The notes under the pieces are model-generated. The model searched no databases. It was given only the letters and a program-made list of their open reading frames with translations, and was not told the DNA's origin. The position numbers were made by a program, and so were the translations under genes. A DNA stretch of 64,000 nt from Tomocerus qinae (Eukaryota; Arthropoda; Collembola; Entomobryomorpha; Tomoceridae), in assembly GCA_020055645.1 (NCBI GenBank), contig CM034548.1, positions 14,694,001 to 14,758,000 of the forward strand, given 5' to 3'. Below are positions 1 through 12,500 of this stretch, piece by piece. Position 1 is the stretch's first letter. Each line of letters starts with the position of its first letter.

Positions 1-3000
1 ACTCAATAGAGTTTTAGTCAGAATTGAGTAAATACAAAGATCTCGTGTTGTTTTGATTGCTACATCATTAGCCTTATGCATGTGGGTGTATTAGCTGGAA
101 ATTATCATTGATATCTATAACATAGATCACATTACTTTTCTGGCAGGGGAGCAGGTAAAGAGGGAAGGATGTTCATGCTGAGGTCGTCCATTTAGCCAGA
201 AGGACTAATTAAGGTAGCTTACAATTAACAGGCAGAGGAGAATGGAAACAGGAGTAAATTATCTTGTGTATAAATTTGTGTGCAATTGTATTTATCTAAA
301 AAGGGAAGAGGAAATGGAATGCGTGGTCCATGTTGGTAATAATATGGTGTAATGTAAAAGTAGAAATTCGAAAATGCAAGTCCGGAGTCCGGACATAATA
401 AATAGTAATAGAATCCATTTGTTTCTTCCCCGGAGCTCTGAAAGGGGAATGGGACTCCAACTGTGATAATAGACAGTGCACTCGGCTTGTAATTTCTGTT
501 TGCCTAATATGTTTGTATATCTGGAATGTGGAGTATTACATGTCTGATGTGTATCGGTGTTTTAATATTATTGTATCTGTAGGAGACAAAGGGAGAGTGC
601 GACTGATTTTATTCAAAATGAGTGCACATCGACGTAAATATTAGAGAGTAGCTGTAATGGAAGGGATGTAAGTACATTAGTAGGAGTGTAGATAGTGTCT
701 ACCTGGTCTAACAATCTAAATAGATTTGAGCAGAAGTAGGAAATAAAAGGAAGCTGTTGGTAAGTGTGTTCCGCCTTTACTTACTTTTAACTTTGGTTCT
801 AGTGACTGACTGACGATTGCCTCACTTCACTTTCACTTTGAGTTGGGAGACCAAGGAGTATTCTCTTTGCTTCCTGCCTCCACTCCGTTCAGTCAAAACA
901 GTAGAAACATAATAGCCCCTATGCATAGTCTAAAACATAATATTACCATCATGCAGCTTGATATAAAGTTTCAAAGAGTCTCCTCTTATGTAGAATAATA
1001 CATGTAGACTTAGGGAGAAAGTTAAAATGTAGTGGTTACTGTTACTTTCTCTCTCTCTCTGTTGCTACTGTTGTGATGTGCATGTGAACATGAGTGGGTA
1101 GAGAGAGAGAGAGAGAGAGAGAGCTATAATGTATTATGTACAAGTATGCATAGTAGTTGCCTATGTATAACCTACATAACAGCATATACTAGAGTATTAC
1201 TACTACATGCAACTATTAGATGCCACATGGCAGAGTTGTATAGTAGTATGTACCATAAAATGTGTATATCTCGTAGCAGTGGCTTTTGATCCGTTCGGAG
1301 GAGTCTGCTCTACAGTGTAAATAAAATACGAGGATAGTGAAGATGGATGAAACGAATGTTGACTGCTTGCTTATTCTGTCTTGTCTATCCTGTCCCTGCC
1401 TGTTTTCGTTTAAAACATTTGTATGCATGGCTTGCTAACTACATTACATACTCGCTCACTGATATCCTCAGCTTACCCAATGTAATATACATTTGCATAG
1501 CCTACACACACACCTAAAGCCTAAAGAAACTGCTTTCATGCAACTATAATTGTTTACACACTTATATCTCTGATTCTGTCCATTCACTCTTATACCAACA
1601 TGCAAATAAAGGATTGACTGCACTTCCTAATATACACAGGTAGGCTCAGCGATTCCTACTAATCACTTTTCTCCTTTCATCTATCTTTCTGCTTTACCTT
1701 TGCCCTCATGATACCAAGCTTTGGATGAGGAGAGTGAGTGACTGCTACTTACACTCAAAAAGGGCATACAATTCTGATGAAAGTATGCTGAGTGGGGTAG
1801 ACTAATGATATGTTACATAAGTGCCCTATAGCGTTGCAAAGAAAAGTTAATGCCTGTTAAGTAAATAGGATGTTCTTCTCTGTAGTTAACCCTGTTTGGC
1901 GTTTGTTGAAAAGGCAACGCGTCTTCAACTCACTTTTCTTAAAAGCTCATCCAATTTCCTATTTTTGGTGTATTAACTGAGCACTACAACTGAGCTTTTG
2001 TAAAACAGCTTTGTTAGACTTTTCACTGCTACTGTTCCTATTAAATATACATAAACTAGATACCATCATCAGTACTTTCTAAAATTACTATACCTATATG
2101 TTGCTCCACACTAATTGAGGGAAGCTTTTGCAAAGTTAACTCACACAACATCTTCGTTACCTGAGCTCTCTCCACACAAACTTTTCTTTCCTTTACATCT
2201 GCCACGTTGAGGAGTAATAAATAGTAGATCCCCACTGAGGCATACTTTCTATTGAGTGTTCTGTCTTTGTGAACAGCAATATTACATGCAGACACACTTA
2301 GTATTTATGTATTCTATCATTTACTTCCTCCTCCAAAACTACGCACGAATCATACTGTGCGGCAATCACATTGGAAACCAAACTTTTAGGCGACAACTTT
2401 CTCAACTCCCTTTCTCTTTGGCTCGTGCCAACTTAAAGTGGCTCACTTGGAAAATGTGTACTTCTTTTGTTAACATTATAGCAATAGCTAACAACTATGT
2501 CTACAGAAGGTATCTTCAATTCCATTAACTAAATGTTCATAGCGTTTTAATAGGCACGACAATTATTTCTAAAATTTTTGGCAAAGTGAACTATCTACTC
2601 CATTGTTTATAAACGCTGAGAATACTCAGGAGAAGCTTTTAAAATTTCAAGTCGTGAACATTAAATATGAATAATAGAACCATTTAGTATAAAAAAAGTA
2701 AGAATGTCACATGAACAAAAAAATCCTTTTAATGCATCTTCTTACTTCGTTGTATTTATCAAATATTTAAATGAGACTTGGTTTTGCTGAAATAATAATA
2801 ATTAAATGAATAATTTCAATCAACTGATTTAATTCTTTCATTTATTGTGGATTTTTAATATTTGATTTGTATTTATGATGAGATTATTATTATTATTCAA
2901 GTAGCGACAGTTTATTTGTTCAAGTACTGCGATGGTATAATATAACATGCTATAGTACCTACGGAAAAAGTATACCATTTATAGTATTTGTTCATTAGGT

Positions 3001-6000
3001 ACTGGCTTGTAGCAGAATGAAAGCAAATAACCCCGACAACGACAAATCAAGATAAATGAGTTTGATAAAATTAAAGAGTGTATTTTTTCCATGAGTATAT
3101 TTGTTTGTCAGTATTTATGTAGTAATCACACTCAAGGGACTATCGCTGTGCATTTTTCACTTTTATTTGGGAAGAATGATTATTATTACATCTGTTTGCT
3201 AGTGGTAACATGGATGGAGTAGGTTAGGTTACTTTTAATAATTGCTTTTCTATCGTAAAATGCGTTGGTTGTAGTATTTAATAGGTTGGTAAGTAAGTTG
3301 AGGAAGAGCGTTTAAGTGTTACCATTATTGGCACAAAGTATAAATCTGTTGTACTAAATAGGATTGATAGGGAATAATTTTTTCTGGAGCTGAGGAAGGA
3401 TTTAGAGTAATAAATCCCGGGGAACCAAAACTGTAGAGATGTAATCGGAGCACGACCAATTAGATGGAAAAATCTATATCAAGTAGGGAGATAGTGATGC
3501 TTATATTATTTCTACACCTAAAAGATTCTACCTCGGATTTTATTTGTGTGTGCCAGGGTTTAGGTAGTTATATGTGTTTGAGATATGTATTCTGGCTTGA
3601 AATGTTATGAGGTCATATATTAGAAGTTCTCATTCATTAATTCCGATGGCAGTAGATATATAAGGGAGAAGACGGACAGTTTAATAAGTATAGACATTTT
3701 GGCAAAGAAATAGTATCTGCGTCTTTGTCCGTCCATGGCTAGTAGTTTCCTCTTTCGAATTCCTTAGTGCTATTGTTCTGTAATGCCTAGCATTGGGCAA
3801 ATGGGATAGTACAGAGATCGAGCTGTTTGGTAGCCGTATTTTCGGTTCATACATAACCCACATAAGTATCCGTACGTAGACACTTACTCACATTGGCTAC
3901 AAAATCATGGATATATTTATTTGGATACTTATCTTCTATAAGTTCTCAATCTTTCCGAGCTATAAATAATTCTTTCCTGTGGAGGGTCCTGTGCTTTCCA
4001 CCCTGGCCTTTCCCCTTTTCACTGTTCTACACTTTCTCCGACTTTCACCGTCCCAATGCTCTGTTATCTCCATGCTTATGCGATCCCATTGTCTAAGTTT
4101 GACTAAAGTAAGTTATCATGTCAAGACTTTGCTTCTACATACATATCCACTTACTTTTATAGTGGACAGCCGTGCACTAACTTATGAGAGCTAAGTTTCC
4201 CCATTTCTGAAAGACTAAGAGTAGACTAGGTAACTACAACTTTTTTACAATAAATGCTCCATTACCAACTGTTCACATACATGGGAAACCAATTGGACAC
4301 TGTAAAATTGTCCGAAAATGGCGGATTCCTACTAATCCCATGGCAGAATAAATCGAGGATCATCTATAACCATTTTGCTATATATTTGTAACGTCCTTGT
4401 TAAATCTTCTGGTGCAAGTTGAAATTCATTAAATTAAATAAGAATAAGAACCAAAGTTGTAACTCGATAATAAAATAGCTAAACATTTCCAGACTGGGAT
4501 TGAAAACACTGAGAAAATCTTTATTGACTTTTAGGAACATATTCTTCTCCAACTCGTGTCTTTATCTACATACATTATTGTTTTTTGATATCTCCGAACA
4601 GTGTGAACAGCATATAAGGGCTAGTACCTATCACACTTCGTCCACCAATAAAGATTTTATGGTAATGTCTCTGTGTGATGTTCTGACGTCCATTTACTAT
4701 TCATATACATCTATTATACCCTCTACTAAAATACTACTGCGCCTCTTAGCTGGTTAGATTCACAGTAAAATGATTTTTCAAGCTTTCGTAATTCATTCTT
4801 TATAGTTTCTACTTACTTATATAGGCTAGGTGCTACTTTTCAAACTATAGACGGCTGTGCTTTGATACTCTGCAAACTCTGCATCATGTCGCATTGAATT
4901 TTCACTATTTTCGCACACGTAAGCCTCTACAGTGTCTAAAGTTAAGTCAATTCGAGTGAGACTATACACAGTTGTGTGTAGGAGGAGAAAATATAAAAAA
5001 AGAAGGTATTTCACGTAAACTGAATATGCAGAGCTCAGCTTTCTGTTATTATGGTGTGTCTAGATTGAGAATTCTGCTGTGTGCAGTTAGTGTAATAGAA
5101 AAGGAGCTAGAAATTTAATTCGATGTGGTTGCGAGCAAGCATTTCAACACAAAAGCAACTTTGACTTTGAGTTTTGCAGACAATGAAAGATGGGTATGAA
5201 AGTTAACAGCCCATCACAGAGCATAGACGACATTATTGATATTGAACTGGATGACGGAGAGGAGAAAGCAAAAAGATTGCAGAGGGAAGCCAGGCCAAGT
5301 TCACTCTCTCAAATACCATCAATTCTCAGAAATAAGCTCTCTAAGTATTTCTCAAGTTGCAAATGGTGGGAATCCCCATCTCTTTGACATCCCTTTCGAA
5401 CATTTCATTTCTCAAAAAAGAAATCTGGGAAAACATTAAATATTATTATTATACCCCACCGTAAATACTTGATTGTAATGACTGATGAGTATCTCAATTT
5501 GACGTCCCAATAGTGTATTCTGTTTCAATTTGAATCTAATTGGATGAAATTGTAAAATATTTAGTGTATTCAATTTGCTTGCATCCTGCCGAATTTTTAT
5601 CTCTTCCTTTATAAGGGTAATTGAAATAGCATGACGGTAGTGCAGGAAATGGATCTTAGTGGGCAGATTCATTACTAGGAAGAATGATCGATATGCAGTA
5701 GTCTGCATTAGGAAAATCTATCTCTCGGGACATGGTCGAGGAATCTCCATTTCTATTTTTCGTAATATTAGTCTGAATAAGTTAGGGTAGGAAGGAATCG
5801 TTTTTGTAAGGGAATAAAATGAGAAATGAAAAGTTAAATGGAGTCTGGAAGATAGGAAGGTGGAGGGAAGTAAAAGTCAAGCCGCAAGAGTACAGAGAGA
5901 TAGTTTTCAAAGAAAAGAAGTTACTTAAAGTCAGTTGAAAATTCTCTTACATACTACTTAGACTGACTTACTTACGTTTCTTTCCTTGGTACCTATGTAC

Positions 6001-6537
6001 TTAAATTCCCAGAATGAGTTGAAATGAAGGCTGGGAATTGAATGAGAAGAAGAAAAGGGAAAGTAGCCAAGTATTTCCAAGTCTGGCAGAATAAACATAT
6101 ATAAGTGTGTAGTAAAAGTGGAGTGGCAATGGGAATAGGACTTTCTATATCAGATACTTTCCTCTACACTACAGATGTGCTAGATACGAGAAGAATCTCA
6201 CTTAGCAAAAGTCTGAGGACTGTTTGAGTATTTTACAAGGCAGGCACTTGTCTCCATTCTATATACCCTCATAGTCGTTCTGTGGACAACCATTCTGTTA
6301 TTAACTGCATAATATGTCCTATAGAACTTTGGTGTTGAGTCGAGTCAAAACACAAGAGCACAAAAGATAATTCATTCAGTCGAGTAAACTGCTGTGAAAG
6401 TGTCAACAGAAATTTCTTAATAATATATATAATAATTTATCGCGCTCTACTACTACTAAATTACATTACACGCTATTACACTTCACTAACAAATAACAGG
6501 ATCAAATACTAATAAAAAAATTCTTTCTTTATTTCAG
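1..6537. other. Upstream or intronic sequence, no gene recognised
   Basis: I looked for the expected upstream receptor exons (signal peptide, and the DAKRLYDDLL to SQLID region) and did not recognise them on the + strand. The region holds a CT run (about 1048-1061), a GA run (1101-1133) and short chance frames only. It is probably the large intron before the 45-bp exon. Confidence 0.5.
1101..1133. repeat. GA dinucleotide microsatellite
   Basis: An uninterrupted GA run of about 16 units. A complementary CT run lies about 45 bases upstream, so the two could pair as a hairpin. Confidence 0.9.
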
Positions 6538-6582
6538 AATTTGAAGAACCAAATTATGACAACCAATTTATGGGTCGAACAG
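6538..6582 (+). CDS. nAChRalpha: nAChR exon, 45 bp, loop D segment
   Basis: This encodes [15 protein letters not shown], 15 residues, phase 0 at both ends. The acceptor is a pyrimidine-rich tract ending in ttatttcag and the donor is gtaatt. A 45-bp exon with this content is a hallmark of nAChR subunit genes. The Trp of NLWVEQ belongs to binding loop D on the complementary face. It is the first exon of the gene seen in the window. Confidence 0.95.
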
Positions 6583-9500
6583 GTAATTCCATTTCAAGTA
6601 TACCTTTCAGTTTTAGCATGACGCTCTTTTTAATTGCATCTATTCATATTATTTTAATTATAACGTACCTAATTAATTTTCTATTATGCTCATTTTATTC
6701 ATCTGTCACGTACACACGAAATATATCACGATGACTACTTGCTAAGTGGTATACAAACAAGATAAATTGCCTACTGATTTCGCTTTTGAATTTTGTCAAG
6801 TGCATTCACCACAATCACATATTTTTGAGCTTGTTATTATTGATGACCAAATGTATGCTTTTCTAAAGCAGTGTAAATTTTCTCTAGCATTTTGCTATGC
6901 ATGTACCTGTCAGTATCAGCATAAATATTTATGTAAAGAGAATGCTTGAGCTGTGTATTATTGATTGAATGCCCATTTTCTCTCTATGAATGGCCAAGTT
7001 AAACTACAAGTGAGAATAAACCCATACTGTATGGAATATATACCTAAATCCATTCATAATCCATCTCTCACTAAATTTACCCAGTTGCCAACGATTATGT
7101 TCAGCAGAGAAGATTGACTGGATGTATTTATGTCCCACATTCCCCAATAGAAAGATGAATACACACACCATGGGCCAAGAAGTCGTATATCCATAAATAA
7201 AGGATACAAAAAGGCAACTCCAAAGTAAACTTCCATTTCCAACCCTAATCCGCATATTATTGCTCTCGCACGACATTTTCAGATTTGGATCAGGAATTTT
7301 GTTTTTGTTTTATTGCAAACACAATGCCAAATATTCATAAATCTCAAATGTATTAAATAGCCCATAAAATTGTTTACGAGAATTTTCGTAATATTGTACC
7401 ATATCTATCCGAATTAATTTAAACGTTAACCTCATCAACTTGCATTGACAATTTTCAGAAGTCTCAAAGCTCATTATTAGTTCCTCGAAGTTAAAATTTA
7501 CCTTCAAAGTATTTTGCATATTTGCAGGTAAGAAAAAATCCCTGCAAATGCAAACGAAACTACAGTGAGACATTAAATTAGAAAGGGGTTCATGTGACAT
7601 TTAGCTGTTGCCCTGATAGACGTCTTGAAAAGCTTTTTTGACTGATTTCAGAGTTCTGAGTTTGGAAATGGCGAAACTCGTCTGTAAAATTTTTCATCAA
7701 AATACATTTCAAGCTACATAGAACTGTTTCAAAACACTTTGGAGAGATTTACCAAATCTTGAACAAATTTACGTATTTCAAAGTTTCGCAGTATTAAAAT
7801 TTATTTCGAATTGATTCGTGGTAGCAGTTGCTGATTGAAGTTGTGAAAGCTGCAATGGAGGCAAAGTTGAAGGTATATTAGTAACAAGAAACACAAAGTG
7901 CAAAAATTTAGAGTTGAAAGACAGAATCAAATTGTTAAAGTAGTGTTCAAGTAGAATATCCAGAGTTGACAGGTCTAGTACCTGTCTAAAGAATCTGTCA
8001 TGCAAAGTGATTTCTCATTCGGTTATCAGTAATGTCAAGCTACAATGTTCCGCTGGAATGATAGAAAATAGAAAGTGCTTTCTACGAGTCGAAAAAAAAA
8101 TTGGCTTTTGGCTAAAGTTATACATGTACTACAGCATTGGAATCACTTACCAAGGCTATACCTAGCCTTGTTTAATTTACAGCCATTGCAAGATAAAATA
8201 AATCGCTAGTTATTGTAAAATCAATGCGCAGCAAGATGCCTAATTTTTATAATTGCCCATGGTTAATTATTATTAGCTTACATTTATAAGAGTTTGAATT
8301 GGTTCAAGAGTTACCCACAAAGTATCTAAATACTAATACGTTTATATTTCAAATAACAGTGAATAAAACAATCTAGTATCTACTAGGGATTATACTCGCC
8401 ACGAAAAAGAGGAAACATTGGGCCAATGTGATACAGACACACAACATATGTGTTACTTGGATGAAATAAATGTTTCATGATGTAGAACGAGACATGGACA
8501 CGAATAATATATCCAACTGACTGTCTGTGGTTTTGTGAATGAATGAGTGTTCATGGAAACGTAAACCATGATAGGCAGAATTACTGATATGACAAAGAAT
8601 TGGCTAAACTAAAAGGACTGCAGAAACAAGTATTTACAAACAAGTTACAAACGATGCTAATTGGAAGGGAAAATCAATATTTTCCTTAATTGTGTACCCA
8701 AAAGTATTTTCAGATTTACAATGCAGTATTTAATTGAAACAGGAATTTAACTTACTACGACTGTATTTAATTAATTCCATTTTAATAGGGATTATAATAT
8801 TACAGTAGTATAGATTTAGGCCTATATATTCAAATGTTCCTATATTTTATAACGATCCTAAATAGTATGCTATACAATAATAATGTTGAACTGTATATAT
8901 AAGGAACCCAGTTCTATTTATCTGTAATACTTAGTAGAAGGTTCTTGACATGACACTTTGTCACGAAGTAGTATTTTGTTAGTGCCTCTGTAAAGACATC
9001 TGAATTATGGCTAATATTCATTAGCAGAATCCTTAGTTAGTCTATTCTTAAGTTACATCGTCAATGTCGTTATCTCTGAAGCATGCATGCTTGAAGTTGG
9101 TTAATTGGTTTCATTGTAGCAGTTATTACGGATAGCTAAGGTTTAGTTAGTTTGGTTTGTTTTTGGTCACTATGCAAATTTAGGGAATTAAGAGAGGGAT
9201 GTAAAAATAATGTGTTGGTAATAGTAGATTATTCGTGACTTGAAATGAAGTTTGATTATGGAGTTGTAGTATGAGTAGGGTAAAGGGACGTGCCGGGAGA
9301 TAATGGAAGTTGTAATGGTGCTCATCAACTAACGTATTTAGGAAGATAGAGGTGGGAAGACGTAAAAGTGAGTGAGAGAGAGAGAGAGTCGGCATTCTGT
9401 GAGTAAGTATCAGTAAACTTTGAACTCAGTCATTCATTTGTTTCATTAGATTAGTTTGTGAGGAAGCGATGCAGAGAAGTCAAACGTCATTATGTTACGA

Positions 9501-12500
9501 GACATCTTGAAAGTTTTCCGATGGAAATACACCGAATTTGTTTCTCTACTTTCACAATCAACTGCAGTCAGTCAGTGTTTAAAGAGAATGACGAATCACA
9601 CGAAGACGAAAGACAGCGCAAATGATTTGCACTCCTCGGAATTGATGTGTTGAAATGTTGAAAGGGGAGAATAGGGACGGTGGCTCATATGGGTATTGTA
9701 CTAGGGAGAATCTAACCATTATAATATTACCATTAGCATAATGTCGCTAGCTTCCTAACTGTCTTCTGTAGATAGCGACGAGCGGCTGATGTCTCAAAGA
9801 GTAAAGTAAGAAGATAGTTTCGTTAGTGCTAGGGAAAATGCATAGTCAAGTCAAAGTCAACTTTCTAATGTTGACTTGACACATCCATTTTAACTGGGAG
9901 CTATTTACAATTCACTCTCCACAGATAGTCTTCTTGTCATGACAGAGCTGAGTAGATAAATCTTGCGTGACTCGAATGTAATGCCTTCTATCGTTACCCC
10001 AACTCCTTGCAGGTATAAAATGTATCTTCAATTGTTTCCGAATGTATATAGAAATAGCTTAACCTCGTCACTACTCCTTATAATACTACGCACATACTAA
10101 ATCCTATTTTTTTGAGATAATAAAAAAAAATTATCACGTACCTACTGTCATTAGTGTGTAATATTTCATTTTCTACTGCAGCTAGTAAATCATAGTTTTA
10201 GCTGTATGATTCTAATCTCTAAATTAATAAACAAAAATGCTAGAATTTCCAGTTATATCTACTCTGTTGAGAGAGACTCTTTTTATTTATTGCCACATTT
10301 AGTAAAATCAATATCCACGCATTGCTAAATATGTTTGGCTTGCTAGAATACTTAATGAAATTACTGTCCTGATAAATCACACATGCAATGCAAATTCATT
10401 TTCAGCCTTGGTATTAATTGACACATAAATCACAAAAACAAAAGGACACTTTCGGCTCCAGACAAAAGCGGCTCTTTTATGCACAGAAGACTCTCTATTA
10501 TAGCTAATACTAATGTAATATCCATTTCATTTGGCAGTAAATTGTTTTAAAAATTTCGTCGGGATACATTGGTATAAGAACTGGTTCAGTAGTCGTAGAC
10601 TCGCACCATGCATACAAAGTTAAGGGTAAACCAATTAGATTATCGCTGCTTACTTATCAGTACTGATGCTCAGAGCTCTGCTCTGTTTTTGGGCTTGTTT
10701 AGGGTTAGACTCGGGCTTACTTTGCATTCAAAAATTATGTATGTTTTCCTTTTAACAATACACTTTGGACCTCGGTGCTATTAAATGTACGTTAGCTACT
10801 CCCTCGTTTGCATAATTACATTCCACTGTGCTCTAACGCTAACTTCGTTACAATTTCCCCTCCACTCAACGTTCGTATTCACAAAGATACACTTGTTATT
10901 GTTTAATGCTCCTCGTATTCTCCCTTTTATTTCCTATACGTAACTCACTTTCCTTCACTCAACCGCAACACACCAACCCACGCCATGCTTTCATTGCTTT
11001 CTCTATACACTCATTTACCCCTATTGAAATTGTGTTACAGATACGAACATGTTTTTAATTTTGACGAGCTTTTATATACAGGAGAAAAATCATTAAGAAT
11101 AACATAATTTAATAAATAGTTAGATATTGATTTGCCGATTTAAATTCCAACCATGTACAGGGTGACCCACTAGTCGTGCACGCCTAGTTGAAAACTTGAG
11201 AACAAGGGCAGCTAGAGACAAATAGTTACCACCGTTGGAAAGAGGAGATTCCAACTTAAAGATTGGTGTATCATACGTAATGATTGGAATGATATTTCGG
11301 GTCAAAAAACTTAATTCCATTTGTAAAAACGTGCTACTCCCGCAATGTATTAAAATTTTTTTTAATGAATTAATTTTTTTGACCCGAAATATCATTCCAA
11401 TCATTACGTATGATACACCAATCTTTAAGTTGGAATCTCCTCTTTCCAACGGTGGTAACTATTTGTCTCTAGCTGCCCTGGTTCTCAAGTTATTAACACA
11501 AACTATGCGTGCACGATTTGTGGGTACCCCTGTATATACTCATTAATTTTTTACTGATATAGTCTATAAAATAAAACATGTTAGAATTATTGTTAATAAT
11601 ATTGCAGAGCCCCTTAGCTACGATTGTGATCATATCTGTAGATAGTTGTGTGTAAGTGCATTGCCAAATCTTCATTTGTATTCATTTAAATTTATAATTG
11701 TTTCTAACTAGGTTAAAATGGTGATTAGATTTCCGAATCCTATAACTTAAACTGCCTGAAACGAAATTCGTTGAAAATACTTCTTAACCTATCTAGTAAT
11801 AAATACTATCTTTCCCCTATTCTTACCTGGTGTAAGAAAACTGTCATAGTACATAAACACAAGGTATAAATGTAGATAAATATGTATGCTTAATTCATAT
11901 TTATGTGTCAACAGCGGATATTTGCAAACTATTTTGTTCTGTCAGCATTGTTAGCAATTTCCCGAGTGCAAATTGGTTTCTTGAGTGGAAAACACTGTTT
12001 ATTTCCACTACTTAGACTGCTTATCTTGATTCCCTTTCGGGTTTGGTACTTATCTCAAATAGTAGTTTGCGTCTGAAGTAATGCACGAGGCTGATGGCTT
12101 TCACCCTAGCTTATAAATTTTGTAACACTGTAGTGTACTATCGATGGAATGTGTTGCATAAGCTAAATTGCAGTGTAGAAACCACTTATTACTTGTTGTT
12201 AGTTATGATATAGCAATCTCGTAGCCTTTACTGTCACCACATGAAATGTGCAGATTGCACTTTAAGAGTAACTATGGCGTGGCTTAAAATAAACACGTAC
12301 GAAAGTGCTAAAAAACCGAACAATACTATTTTTACAGTAGAAAATGTTTCTTGCATGGGAAAAAGCAGCTCCAAAATGTTTTTCTGCACGTTAGCCAGCG
12401 ATATTCTTTATTGTATAGTCGTCTCGTCTCGCCGCCGCCTTTATTGCTTACCTCTGAGTTAGTTTTAATGCAAGGACATACCTTTTTATGTAAATGTTTC

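Noticed and set aside
5190-5387. 65-codon frame MGMKVNSP... upstream of the receptor exons
   Set aside because: It does not match the expected receptor N-terminal exon and no other family was recognised.
11120-11546. Two open frames on opposite strands starting with the same peptide
   Set aside because: They are the two arms of the palindromic MITE read on each strand, not genes.
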